A stretch of 64,000 nt of DNA, taken from assembly GCF_003635045.1 (NCBI RefSeq), contig NZ_RBXT01000001.1, forward strand, positions 992,001 to 1,056,000. Direction: 5' to 3'. The first letter of the stretch is position 1. Every line of letters starts with the position of its first letter. The notes beneath the pieces are model-generated. The model saw nothing but the letters and a program-made list of their open reading frames with translations, was not told the DNA's origin and searched no databases. This document shows, one piece after another, positions 52,781-62,337 of this stretch. Source of the stretch: Terracoccus luteus. GTDB taxonomy: Bacteria > Actinomycetota > Actinomycetes > Actinomycetales > Dermatophilaceae. Both the position numbers and the translations under genes were made by a program.

Positions 52781-53598
52781 CCGCCCTCACCTCGGCCAAG
52801 CGCTGGGTGGCCGACCACGTCGCGATGATCGTCGCGCTGCTCGTGCTCGTCTACCTCTTCGTGCCGGTCGCCTACACCTTCGCCTTCTCGTTCAACGACT
52901 ACCGCAAGTCGAACATCACGTGGGTCGGCTTCACCTTCAAGCACTGGCAGAACCCCTGCGGGGCGCCCGGGGCGTGCGACTCCCTCGTCGTCTCGCTGCA
53001 GGTGGGGGTCATCGCCACCCTCGTCGCCACGGCGCTGGGCACGATGATCGCCTTCGCCCTCGTGCGCCACCGCTTCCGCGGCCAGTCGACGAGCAACCTC
53101 ATCATCTTCATCCCCATGGCCACCCCCGAGATTGTGCTCGGCGCCAGCCTCCTCACGATCTTCGTCCAGGGCTTCGGCAGCACCGGCCTACGGCTCGGGT
53201 TCTGGACCATCGTCATCGCGCACATCATGTTCTGCATCAGCTTCGTCGTCGTCACCGTGAAGGCCAGGCTGCAGAGCCTCGACCCGCGGCTCGAGGAGGC
53301 GGCGCAGGACCTCTACGCGGGGCCGGGAGGCACCTTCTGGCGGGTGACCTTCCCGCTCGTGCTCCCCGGCATCGTCTCGGCGGCCCTGCTCGCCTTCTCG
53401 CTCAGCTTCGACGACTTCATCATCACCAACTTCGTCTCGGGCGACGAGACGACGTTCCCGAAGTTCGTCTACACCTCCTACCTGCGCGGGATCCCCGCCC
53501 AGGCCAACGTGATCGGCTTCTCGATGTTCCTCATCGCCGTCCTGCTCGTCATCGGCGCCCAGGTCGTCGGCAACCTCCGGAGGGCGAAGACCGCATGA
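52777..53598 (+). CDS. potC: Spermidine/putrescine ABC transporter permease, PotC-like
   Basis: A 273-residue permease with the PotC pattern FVPVAYTFAFSFNDYR, ATPEIVLGASLLTIFV and the coupling loop EEAAQDLYAGPGGTFWRVTFP. It ends LLAFSLSFDDFIITNFVSG... as in the family. The stop overlaps the saccharopine-dehydrogenase-like start by 4 bases, linking that enzyme to polyamine uptake. Confidence 0.92.
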   Translation: MTALTSAKRWVADHVAMIVALLVLVYLFVPVAYTFAFSFNDYRKSNITWVGFTFKHWQNPCGAPGACDSLVVSLQVGVIATLVATALGTMIAFALVRHRFRGQSTSNLIIFIPMATPEIVLGASLLTIFVQGFGSTGLRLGFWTIVIAHIMFCISFVVVTVKARLQSLDPRLEEAAQDLYAGPGGTFWRVTFPLVLPGIVSAALLAFSLSFDDFIITNFVSGDETTFPKFVYTSYLRGIPAQANVIGFSMFLIAVLLVIGAQVVGNLRRAKTA

Positions 53599-54842
53599 GG
53601 GTCCTCATGGTCGGCTCCGGCGGTGTCGGCGACGCCGCCGCCCGCATCGCCGCCGAGCGCGGCTTCTTCGAGCGGTGGGTCGTCGCCGACTACGACCTCG
53701 CGCGGGCCGAGCGCACCGTCGCGGACGTCACCGACCGGCATCCGGGGGAGTCACGCTTCGTCGCCGCGCGGGTGGACGCGTCGTCGGCGGATGCCGTCAC
53801 CGCGCTCGCCCGCGAGCACGGGGCCACCCACGTGTTCAACGCCGTCGACCCGAAGTTCGTCATGCCGATCTTCGAGGGGGCGATGGCGGCCGGCGCCGAC
53901 TACCTCGACATGGCGATGAGCCTGTCGCAGCGCCACCCCGAGAGGCCCTTCAGCGAGACCGGGGTCAAGCTCGGTGACGAGCAGTTCGCGGCCGCGGGGG
54001 ACTGGGAGGCGCAGGGCCGCCTCGCGCTCGTCGGCATCGGGGTGGAGCCGGGCCTCTCCGACGTCTTCGCCCGGTACGCCGCCGACCACCTCTTCAGCGA
54101 GATCGACGAGCTCGGCGTGCGGGACGGCGCGAACCTCGTCGTCCGCGACGACGACGGCAACGAGGTCTTCGCCCCGAGCTTCTCCATGTGGACGACGATC
54201 GAGGAGTGCCTCAACCCGCCCGTCGTCTGGGAGCAGGGCCGGGGCTGGTTCACGACCGAGCCCTTCAGCGAGCCCGAGGTGTTCGACTTCCCCGAGGGGA
54301 TCGGCCCGGTCGAGTGCGTCAACGTCGAGCACGAGGAGGTGCTCCTCATGCCGCGCTGGGTCGAGGCGAAGCGGGTCACCTTCAAGTACGGGCTCGGTGA
54401 CGAGTTCATCGGCATCCTCAAGGTGCTCAGCGCTCTAGGTCTCGACCGCACCGAGCCGGTGACGGTCAAGGGGGTGCAGGTGAGCCCCCGCGACGTCGTG
54501 GCCGCCGTGCTGCCCGACCCCGCCACGATCGGGCCGCGGCTGACCGGCAAGACCTGCGCCGGGCTCTTCGTCACCGGCACGGGCACGGACGGGCAGCCGC
54601 GCCGCACCTACCTGCACCACGTCGTCGACAACACCTGGTCGATGGAGCGCTACGGCGCCCAGTGCGTCGTCTGGCAGACCGCCGTCAACCCCGTCGTCGC
54701 GCTCGAGCTGCTCGCCACCGGGGTCTGGTCGGGGTCGGGTGTGCTCGGCCCCGAGGCGTTCGACGCCGAGCCGTTCCTCACCCTGCTTGCCGCCCCACAG
54801 CCGGCCGGGTACGGCTCCCCGTGGGGCCAGGACGAGCGCTGA
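53595..54842 (+). CDS. Saccharopine dehydrogenase-like oxidoreductase in the polyamine operon
   Basis: A 415-residue NAD(P)-dependent enzyme of the saccharopine dehydrogenase/carboxynorspermidine synthase superfamily. The Rossmann motif is MRVLMVGSGGVGDAAARIAAERG, then THVFNAVDPKFVMPIFEGAMAAGADYLDMAM and GIGVEPGLSDVFARYAADHL. The family reduces imines formed between an amine and an aldehyde or keto acid. Its position, overlapping potC and 23 bases before SSADH, suggests a polyamine or aminoaldehyde substrate rather than lysine, but this is inference. Confidence 0.85.
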   Translation: MRVLMVGSGGVGDAAARIAAERGFFERWVVADYDLARAERTVADVTDRHPGESRFVAARVDASSADAVTALAREHGATHVFNAVDPKFVMPIFEGAMAAGADYLDMAMSLSQRHPERPFSETGVKLGDEQFAAAGDWEAQGRLALVGIGVEPGLSDVFARYAADHLFSEIDELGVRDGANLVVRDDDGNEVFAPSFSMWTTIEECLNPPVVWEQGRGWFTTEPFSEPEVFDFPEGIGPVECVNVEHEEVLLMPRWVEAKRVTFKYGLGDEFIGILKVLSALGLDRTEPVTVKGVQVSPRDVVAAVLPDPATIGPRLTGKTCAGLFVTGTGTDGQPRRTYLHHVVDNTWSMERYGAQCVVWQTAVNPVVALELLATGVWSGSGVLGPEAFDAEPFLTLLAAPQPAGYGSPWGQDER

Positions 54843-54865
54843 GCGGGGATGAGTAGGGTGCGAGC

Positions 54866-56332
54866 ATGGCAGCAGCAGTGACGCAGGAGTCGGTCCTCGA
54901 GTCGGTCCCGACGGGTCTCTTCATCGGTGGGCAGTGGCGGGAATCGGCCTCGGGCGACCGCATCGACGTGCACGACCCGTCGACGGGGTCGGTGCTCGCG
55001 ACGGTGGCCGACGCGACCGTCGAGGACGGCCGCGCCGCCCTCGACGCCGCCGTGGCGGCTCAGGCCGACTGGGCGAGGACGCCCCCGCGCGACCGCGGCG
55101 AGCTGCTGCGGTCGGCCTTCGAGCTCATCTCCGAGCGGGCCGAGCAGTTCGCGCTGCTCATGACGCTCGAGATGGGCAAGACCCTCGCCGAGTCGCGGGG
55201 CGAGGTCACCTACGGCAGCGAGTTCTTCCGCTGGTTCTCGGAGGAGGCCGTGCGCATCGGCGGCCGGTACGCCACCGCCCCCAACGGCGCCACGCGCCTG
55301 CTCACGACCAAGCAGCCGGTCGGGCCCACGCTGATGATCACGCCGTGGAACTTCCCCCTCGCGATGGGGACCCGCAAGATCGGCCCCGCCATCGCCGCGG
55401 GCTGCACGATGGTCGTCAAGCCGGCGACCCAGACCCCGCTGACGATGCTCGCGCTCGCCGACCTGTTGCGCGAGGTCGGCCTGCCCGACGGCGTGCTCAA
55501 CGTCGTGACGACGAGCCACACCGGCGACGTCATGGAGCCGCTCATCCGCGACCCCCGCCTGCGCAAGCTGACGTTCACCGGCTCGACCCCCGTGGGCCGC
55601 ACGCTCATGGAGCAGGCGGCGGGCGGCATCCTGCGGGTCTCGATGGAGCTCGGCGGCAACGCGCCGTTCCTCGTCTTCGAGGACGCCGACGTCGACAAGG
55701 CCGTCGAGGGCGCGATGCTGGCCAAGATGCGCAACATGGGTGAGGCCTGCACGGCGGCCAACCGGTTCTACGTCCACGCCTCGGTGGCCGAGGAGTTCAC
55801 GTCCAAGCTGACGCAGCGCATGGGCGCCCTCACCGTCGGTCGCGGCACCGAGCAGGGCGTCGACGTCGGCCCGCTCGTCGACGAGAAGTCGCGCGACAAG
55901 GTGAGCTCGCTCGTTCAGGACGCCGTCGGCAAGGGCGCCCGCGTCCTCGTCGGCGGGGAGGTGCCGAGCGGAGCGGGCTGGTTCTACCCGCCGACCGTCA
56001 TCGCCGACGTCCCCCCGGACGCCGAGATGGCCAAGGAGGAGATCTTCGGCCCCGTCGCCCCGGTGTCGACCTTCACCGACGACGACGAGGCGGTGCGCCT
56101 CGCCAACGACACCGAGTACGGCCTCGTCGCCTACCTCTTCACCCGTGACGTGTCACGCGCGCTGCTCGTGGCCGAGGCGCTCGAGTACGGCATGGTCGGG
56201 GTCAACCAGGGCATCGTCAGCAACCCGGCCGCGCCGTTCGGCGGGGTCAAGAGCTCGGGCGTCGGCCGTGAGGGCGGCTTCGAAGGCATCGACGAGTACC
56301 TCGAGACGAAGTACATCGGCCTGCAGCTCTGA
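54866..56332 (+). CDS. gabD: NAD(P)-dependent succinate-semialdehyde dehydrogenase
   Basis: A 488-residue aldehyde dehydrogenase of the GabD group: ITPWNFPLAMGTRKIGPAIAAGCT, FTGSTPVGRTLMEQ, MELGGNAPFLVFEDAD, nucleophile C295 in MGEACTAANRF, and the ending KSSGVGREGGFEGIDEYLETKYI, a hallmark of SSADH. It oxidises succinic semialdehyde to succinate, the last step of GABA breakdown. The cofactor is not decided from sequence. The stop codon is the first triplet of an 11-bp tandem repeat. Confidence 0.9.
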   Translation: MAAAVTQESVLESVPTGLFIGGQWRESASGDRIDVHDPSTGSVLATVADATVEDGRAALDAAVAAQADWARTPPRDRGELLRSAFELISERAEQFALLMTLEMGKTLAESRGEVTYGSEFFRWFSEEAVRIGGRYATAPNGATRLLTTKQPVGPTLMITPWNFPLAMGTRKIGPAIAAGCTMVVKPATQTPLTMLALADLLREVGLPDGVLNVVTTSHTGDVMEPLIRDPRLRKLTFTGSTPVGRTLMEQAAGGILRVSMELGGNAPFLVFEDADVDKAVEGAMLAKMRNMGEACTAANRFYVHASVAEEFTSKLTQRMGALTVGRGTEQGVDVGPLVDEKSRDKVSSLVQDAVGKGARVLVGGEVPSGAGWFYPPTVIADVPPDAEMAKEEIFGPVAPVSTFTDDDEAVRLANDTEYGLVAYLFTRDVSRALLVAEALEYGMVGVNQGIVSNPAAPFGGVKSSGVGREGGFEGIDEYLETKYIGLQL

Positions 56333-56373
56333 GACGGCTCTGGGACGGCTTTGAGACGGCTCTGAGGCGGGTC
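56330..56373 (+). repeat. Degenerate 11-bp tandem repeat at the gabD stop
   Basis: Four units (TGAGACGGCTC, TGGGACGGCTT, TGAGACGGCTC, TGAGGCGGGTC) begin with the gabD stop codon and reach the 3' end of the convergent barstar gene. No function evident. Confidence 0.7.
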
Positions 56374-56737
56374 AGCGGGCGACGACCGTCACGGTGAGGT
56401 CGTCGCGCTCGTGCTCGACCTCGTCGAGCACGTCGAGCAGCGTGCTCCACGTGTGGGAGTCGGTGTCGCGCAACGTCTTCGCGTGGTCGACGACGAGCTC
56501 GACCGGCCGGCCCAGCCGCGCGCTGCGCCCCTCGGGACCGTCGTAGTCGCGCAGCGCGTCAGCGAGGGCGTCCCAGTTGTGGCCGAACCACGTCGGCAGG
56601 TCGAGCGCGCGGGCGAAGGCGTCGAGCGTGGTGGCCTTGTCGACGCCGGCCGTGACGACGATGACGTCGTGCCCGCGGATGCGCAGGGCCTCGAGGTGGT
56701 CGTCGACCTCGGCGTGGGCGCCGAGCAGGGTGGTCAC
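56372..56737 (-). CDS. Barstar-family ribonuclease inhibitor
   Basis: A 121-residue barstar-fold protein. The core match is TTLDAFARALDLPTWFGHNWDALADALRDY, corresponding to the RNase-binding helix and loop of barstar, with the C-terminal ERDDLTVTVV strand. It would bind and block the RNase coded just upstream before export. The GTG start overlaps the RNase stop by 4 bases. It lacks a signal peptide, as expected of a cytoplasmic immunity protein. Confidence 0.9.
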   Translation of the reverse strand: MTTLLGAHAEVDDHLEALRIRGHDVIVVTAGVDKATTLDAFARALDLPTWFGHNWDALADALRDYDGPEGRSARLGRPVELVVDHAKTLRDTDSHTWSTLLDVLDEVEHERDDLTVTVVAR

Positions 56738-57183
56738 GACCCCTCCCGGATGCGGCTGAAGGAGTCGTAGTGGTCGGCGGTCCAGTACTTCTCGCCCTCG
56801 CGTCCGGTGATGATGCGGCGCGCCCCGCGGTCGCCCTCGCCGGGGGTGATCACCGTGTACTCGCGGTAGTAGCCGCTGGGCTCGCGGGGCAGCAGCCGCT
56901 CCCGGTTGCCGAACGTCTTGTCGTCGTTGCGTGGGTAGGGGTACGGGCCGCCCGCCCGGATGAGGGCGAGCGTCTGCCGGGCCTGGGCCGGCAGGGCCGA
57001 CTCGGCGATCCAGGGCAGCCCGGATGCCGGGTCGGTCGACGACGCGACCGCGCCGGGTCGCGCGTCGGGCTGGCCGGCATCCGGGCCCGACCCTCCGGCG
57101 GACCGGACGACGAGCCAGGCCAGCACGAGGACGGCGACGGCCAGCACCGCGAGCAGGGCGGGGCGGTTGCGGGTGGAGGGCAC
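56734..57183 (-). CDS. Secreted or membrane-tethered guanyl-specific ribonuclease (barnase/RNase Sa type)
   Basis: A 149-residue protein with an N-terminal hydrophobic segment PALLAVLAVAVLVLAWLVVRSAGG (signal or anchor), a linker, and a microbial RNase domain: LALIRAGGPYPYPRNDDKTFGNRERLLP, YYREYTVITPG, RGARRIITG and ADHYDSFSRI. The catalytic residues are visible: E108 (general base), the Arg pair in ARRI, and H138. It would cut RNA after guanosine outside the cell or in competitors. The inhibitor is encoded immediately downstream. GTG 57183 is the start. Confidence 0.9.
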   Translation of the reverse strand: MPSTRNRPALLAVLAVAVLVLAWLVVRSAGGSGPDAGQPDARPGAVASSTDPASGLPWIAESALPAQARQTLALIRAGGPYPYPRNDDKTFGNRERLLPREPSGYYREYTVITPGEGDRGARRIITGREGEKYWTADHYDSFSRIREGS

Positions 57184-57288
57184 GACGCCATCCTGCCCGA
57201 GACACCCGGCATCCGCCCCGGTCGACGGCCCGGCTCCGCCCCGCCCGCCCCCCTGATTTCCCCAACCTGGCCACCCCGCCCCCGCTTA

Positions 57289-57396
57289 CTCGAACAAACC
57301 GTTAGAGGTCGAACGCGTTGTTGGTGCTCGAACGCGTCGGTGCACGGGCGCGTTCGACGCCCGCCGGCGCGCTCGACCTCGAACGGTTTGTTCGAG
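57289..57396. repeat. 108-bp inverted-repeat structure with TCGAAC half-sites
   Basis: Outer arms (57289-57317 and 57368-57396) match at 27 of 29 positions; the first 15 are perfect (CTCGAACAAACCGTT against AACGGTTTGTTCGAG). An inner pair TCGAACGCG (57328-57336) and CGCGTTCGA (57349-57357) nests inside. TCGAAC occurs at 57290, 57309 and 57328, exactly 19 bases apart, and again at 57379; GTTCGA at 57352 and 57390. It lies between the divergent RNase and dxr genes. Confidence 0.75.
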
Positions 57397-57443
57397 GAGC
57401 AAGCCGGCGCGCGGGGGGCGGGCAGCATCGGAGCTTTCCGGGG

Positions 57444-58685
57444 ATGCGCGAGACTGTCCGGGTGACGGATGCCGTGCAGCCCACCAGTCCCTCCGGCGAG
57501 CGCGCGCGCCGCGTCGTGCTGCTCGGCTCGACCGGCTCGATCGGCACGCAGGCCATCGACATCGTGCAGCGCAACCGCGACCGGTTCGAGGTCGTCGGGC
57601 TGTCGGCCGGCGGCAACGTCACCCTGCTGGCCGAGCAGGCCGTGACGCTCCGGGTGCCGGTGGTCGCCGCCGCCTCGGCCACCAGCGACGAGCTGGCGTC
57701 GGCGCTCGCGGCGGCCGCCGACCGTGCCGGCGTCCGCGGCTACGACCCCGAGCTGCTCGTCGGCGACCGGGCCAGCACCGAGCTGGCCGGGCGCGAGGCC
57801 GACGTCGTCGTCAACGGCATCACCGGCGCCATCGGGCTCGAGCCGACCCTCGCCGCCCTGCGCGCGGGCACGACCCTCGCCCTGGCCAACAAGGAGTCGC
57901 TGATCATCGGGGGCCCCCTCGTCAAGGCGGTCGCCGGGGCCGACCAGATCGTGCCGGTCGACAGCGAGCACTCCGCCATCGCACAGTGCCTCCGCGGGGG
58001 CCGGTCGCAGGAGGTGCGGCGGCTCGTCGTCACGGCCAGCGGCGGTCCGTTCCGGGGCCGGTCACGGCCCGAGCTGGCCGACGTCACCCCGGCCCAGGCG
58101 CTCGCGCACCCGAACTTCTCGATGGGGCGGGTCATCACGACGAACTCGGCCACGCTCGTCAACAAGGGCCTCGAGGTCATCGAGGCGCACCTGCTCTTCG
58201 ACGTGCCGTTCAGCGCCATCGAGGTCGTCGTGCACCCGCAGCAGATGATCCACTCCATGGTCGAGTTCGTCGACGGCTCGACCATCGCCCAGGCCGGTCC
58301 GCCCCGCATGCTCGTGCCCATCGCCCTCGGCCTCAGCTGGCCCGAGCGGGTCGCGGACGCCGACGTCCCCGTCGACTGGACGAAGGTGCAGTCGTGGGAC
58401 TTCGAGCCGCTCGACGACGAGGCGTTCCCGGCCGTGGCCCTCGCCCGTCGGGTGGGGGAGGCGGGCGGCACCTGGCCGGCCGTCTACAACGCTGCGAACG
58501 AGGTCGCCGTCGACGCGTTCCACGAGGGTCGGCTGGGGTTCGTCGACATCGTCGACACCGTGACCGCGGTCGTCGACGCGTACGGCGCCGAACCGGCATC
58601 CGACCGCGACGCCGATCTCACCCTGCAGGACGTGCTGGCCGCCGACGCGTGGGCCCGGGAAGCGGCATCCGCCCGGACGGCCTAG
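57444..58685 (+). CDS. dxr: 1-deoxy-D-xylulose 5-phosphate reductoisomerase
   Basis: A 413-residue enzyme converting DXP to MEP with NADPH, the committed step of the non-mevalonate isoprenoid pathway. Marks: VVLLGSTGSIGTQAIDIV, ALANKESLIIGG, PVDSEHSAIAQCLRG, VTASGGPFRG and MVEFVDGSTIAQ. ATG 57444 has GGAG ten bases upstream; a GTG at 57462 is an alternative. The leader contains the inverted-repeat structure at 57289-57396. Confidence 0.95.
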   Translation: MRETVRVTDAVQPTSPSGERARRVVLLGSTGSIGTQAIDIVQRNRDRFEVVGLSAGGNVTLLAEQAVTLRVPVVAAASATSDELASALAAAADRAGVRGYDPELLVGDRASTELAGREADVVVNGITGAIGLEPTLAALRAGTTLALANKESLIIGGPLVKAVAGADQIVPVDSEHSAIAQCLRGGRSQEVRRLVVTASGGPFRGRSRPELADVTPAQALAHPNFSMGRVITTNSATLVNKGLEVIEAHLLFDVPFSAIEVVVHPQQMIHSMVEFVDGSTIAQAGPPRMLVPIALGLSWPERVADADVPVDWTKVQSWDFEPLDDEAFPAVALARRVGEAGGTWPAVYNAANEVAVDAFHEGRLGFVDIVDTVTAVVDAYGAEPASDRDADLTLQDVLAADAWAREAASARTA

Positions 58686-58890
58686 CCGCCTGTGAATCAG
58701 GCCCGGCGGCTGTCGAGCCGTCAGCGTGTGACGCCCCGCACGGGGGGCGCACGTCGCTGGGCGTCGCCGGGCATCGCCGGCCCCTGACGTGCGCGGCTGC
58801 GTGCGAAAGCCCGCGGGGTGCAAAGGGCCACCGCACGCACCCCCCGGTCGAGCGGATCGGTTTCACAGCGTGGCGGTGTGAGAATGGGCC

Positions 58891-60237
58891 GTGCTCTTCG
58901 TCCTCGGCGTCCTCATCGTGTTCGCGGGGGTCGCCCTGTCCATCGCGCTCCACGAGATCGGCCACCTCCTGCCGGCCAAGAAGTTCGGCGTCAAGGTGAC
59001 GCAGTACATGGTCGGCTTCGGGCCGACGGTCTGGTCACGCCGCAGGGGGGAGACCGAGTACGGGGTCAAGGCCATCCCGCTCGGTGGCTACGTCCGCATG
59101 ATCGGCATGCTGCCTCCACGACCCGGCGACCGGCCCGGCGAGCTGCGCGAGCTCTCGACCGGGCGCTTCAGCCAGATGGTCGACCAAGCCCGCAACGACT
59201 CGATGGTCGAGATCCAGCCGGGCGACGAGGACCGCGTCTTCTACAAGCTGCACCCCGCCAAGAAGATCGTCATCATGCTCGGCGGGCCGATGATGAACCT
59301 CGTCATCGCCTTCGTGCTGCTGACCGGCGTCATCACGCTGTACGGCCTGCCGCAGGTCGTGCCCAAGGTGGGACTGCTGTCGTCGTGCGTCCCGACGGCC
59401 GCCCCGACCCTGCAGGTGCCGCAGCCGAAATGCGCGACGGGCGACCCGCAGTCGCCGGCCGCGGCCGGTGGGCTGAAGGCGGACGACCGCATCGTCTCCG
59501 TCAACGGTCAGTCGATCTCGACGTGGGACCAGGTGACCGCCCTCATCCGCGACAGCGCCGGCACGCCGCTGCGCCTCGTCGTGCAGCGCGGCGACGCGCA
59601 GGTGCCGCTCACCGTCACCCCGGCGGCGCTGCAGCGACCCACCTTCGACGCCCAGGGACAGCCGGTCACCCGCGACGGCCAGCTCGTGCTGAGCCGCGTC
59701 GGGTTCCTCGGCGTCACCCCGGCGCAGGAGCTGGTCAAGAAGCCGATCTACGACGCACCCGCGTTCGTCTGGGAGCAGACGGTGCAGACGGCATCCGTCG
59801 TCGTGAAGATCCCGCAGAAGATGGTCGGCGTCGTGCAGGCCGCCTTCGGCTCGGGGGAGCGCGACCCCAACGGACCCATCTCCGTGGTCGGCGTCGGCCG
59901 CATCGGCGGCGAGGTCGCGGCGCTCGACGTGCCCGCCGACGAGGGCGGCAACTGGCTCAAGCTCGCCCAGCTCGTGCTGCTCATCGCCTCGCTCAACCTC
60001 GCGCTCTTCGTCTTCAACCTCGTGCCGCTGCTGCCCCTCGACGGCGGGCACGTCGCCGGCGCCCTCTGGGAGTCGGTCAAGCGCGCGGTGGCCCGGGTGC
60101 GCGGGCGCCCCGACCCCGGCTACGTCGACGTCGCCAAGGGCCTGCCCATCGCGTACGGCATGTCGCTCGTGCTCATCACGATGTCGGTGCTCCTCATCTA
60201 CGCCGACATCGTCAAGCCGATCGACCTCTTCGGCTGA
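58891..60237 (+). CDS. rseP: Site-2 intramembrane metalloprotease, RseP/Rip1 family (M50)
   Basis: A 448-residue membrane protease that cleaves anti-sigma factors or other membrane substrates. Zinc motif H21-E22-I-G-H25 lies in the first helix; the C-terminal NxxPxxPLDGG motif carries D384 (FNLVPLLPLDGGH). A PDZ domain lies between (AAAGGLKADDRIVSVNGQSI). GTG 58891. The 205-base gap after dxr shows only a short 7-base hairpin (58684-58711) and a TCACA/TGTGA pair just before the start. Confidence 0.94.
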   Translation: MLFVLGVLIVFAGVALSIALHEIGHLLPAKKFGVKVTQYMVGFGPTVWSRRRGETEYGVKAIPLGGYVRMIGMLPPRPGDRPGELRELSTGRFSQMVDQARNDSMVEIQPGDEDRVFYKLHPAKKIVIMLGGPMMNLVIAFVLLTGVITLYGLPQVVPKVGLLSSCVPTAAPTLQVPQPKCATGDPQSPAAAGGLKADDRIVSVNGQSISTWDQVTALIRDSAGTPLRLVVQRGDAQVPLTVTPAALQRPTFDAQGQPVTRDGQLVLSRVGFLGVTPAQELVKKPIYDAPAFVWEQTVQTASVVVKIPQKMVGVVQAAFGSGERDPNGPISVVGVGRIGGEVAALDVPADEGGNWLKLAQLVLLIASLNLALFVFNLVPLLPLDGGHVAGALWESVKRAVARVRGRPDPGYVDVAKGLPIAYGMSLVLITMSVLLIYADIVKPIDLFG

Positions 60238-60248
60238 CAGCGCGCCGA

Positions 60249-60275
60249 GCCGACCACGTGCGGATGCCGGTCGGC
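60249..60275 (+). terminator. Short hairpin after rseP
   Basis: GCCGACC (60249-60255) pairs with GGTCGGC (60269-60275) just past the rseP stop; an alternative GAGCCGA/TCGGCTC pair overlaps it. The loop contains GGATGCC. Confidence 0.5.
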
Positions 60276-60386
60276 CCGGTCGCGTGACTCGGCTCGGGCT
60301 CGCGTGGGCGGTGACGCCTGCCACAGCGGGCTCCGTGGGGCCACCGCGGTGGGGTCTCGCGGCGACACCCGCGCCATACTGGAGGC

Positions 60387-61547
<1,161 letters not shown>

Positions 61548-62210
61548 GTGTCCACGACCTCACCGCAACGGGATGCCGTCGTGCGCAGTCTGCGCGACGG
61601 CATCGTCGCGCTCCGGCCCCGTGAGCGGGTGGCGGTCGCCGTCGACGGTGTCGACGGGGCCGGCAAGAGCGTGCTGGCAGCAGAGCTCGCCGCCGAGGTC
61701 GCCCCGCACCGCCGGGTGCTGCACCTGACGGTCGACGGCTTCCACCGGCCGCGTGCGCAGCGCTACCGCACCGGCCGGGGGCCCGAGGGCTTCTACCGCG
61801 ACTCCTACGACTACGACGCGCTGCAGGCGCTGGTGCTGCAGCCCTTCCGGGCCGGACGGCCGGTCATGACGGCCGTGCGCGACGTCGCCACCGACCGCGC
61901 CCTGGGGCCCGAGCCGGTGCCCGTCGGGGCCGACACGGTGCTGATCGTGGACGGCATCTTCCTGCAGCGCCCCGAGCTGGCCGGCGCGTGGGACGCCGCC
62001 GTGTTCGTCGACGTCCCGTTCGCCGTCTCGGTGCCGCGGGGCAACGACCGCTTCGCCGGCGACCACGACCCCGACCCGGAGGCGGCGTCGAACCGGCGCT
62101 ACGTCGAGGGCCAGCGGCTCTACCTCGCGGACGCCGACCCGCGCGCGTCGGCGACGTGGGTGGTCGACAACACCGACCTGGCCCATCCGGTCCTGCTGAG
62201 CCGCCCGTGA
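61548..62210 (+). CDS. Uridine kinase-like P-loop kinase
   Basis: A 220-residue nucleoside/metabolite kinase of the uridine kinase/phosphoribulokinase-like fold. P-loop VDGVDGAGKSVLAAELA at residues ~31-47, VDGFHRPRAQRY (substrate aspartate region), YDYDAL and VDGIFLQRPEL match small uridine-kinase-like proteins common in Actinobacteria. The true substrate is not certain. GTG 61548 is the first base after the ispG stop; no ribosome site separates them, so translation is probably coupled. Confidence 0.82.
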   Translation: MSTTSPQRDAVVRSLRDGIVALRPRERVAVAVDGVDGAGKSVLAAELAAEVAPHRRVLHLTVDGFHRPRAQRYRTGRGPEGFYRDSYDYDALQALVLQPFRAGRPVMTAVRDVATDRALGPEPVPVGADTVLIVDGIFLQRPELAGAWDAAVFVDVPFAVSVPRGNDRFAGDHDPDPEAASNRRYVEGQRLYLADADPRASATWVVDNTDLAHPVLLSRP

Positions 62211-62235
62211 CCGGGCGCCGCGCCGCCTGAACCGT

Positions 62236-62270
62236 CGAGGCCGGGAGGGTCCGAGCGGTACCCGGCCTCG
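62236..62270 (+). terminator. Hairpin terminator after the kinase gene
   Basis: Perfect 10-base arms CGAGGCCGGG (62236-62245) and CCCGGCCTCG (62261-62270), 26 bases past the stop. Confidence 0.7.
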
Positions 62271-62290
62271 GCTGGTCTGCCACCGAGGGC

Positions 62291-62327
62291 GCCGGTGGGC
62301 TCGTCGACCGCGACGGCGCCCACCGGC
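62291..62327. terminator. Second hairpin in the same interval
   Basis: Perfect 10-base arms GCCGGTGGGC (62291-62300) and GCCCACCGGC (62318-62327). The CGGCATCC word starts in its right arm (62324). It may reinforce termination or serve the downstream leader. Confidence 0.6.
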
Positions 62328-62337
62328 ATCCGGCGAC

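Noticed and set aside
57379-57395. Canonical LexA/SOS box
   Set aside because: TCGAAC and GTTCGA are separated by five bases rather than the expected four.
57289-57396. Insertion sequence remnant or MITE
   Set aside because: Inverted ends are present but no target duplication is visible (left flank ends GCTTA, right flank starts GAGCA) and there is no transposase fragment. Kept only as an unexplained repeat.
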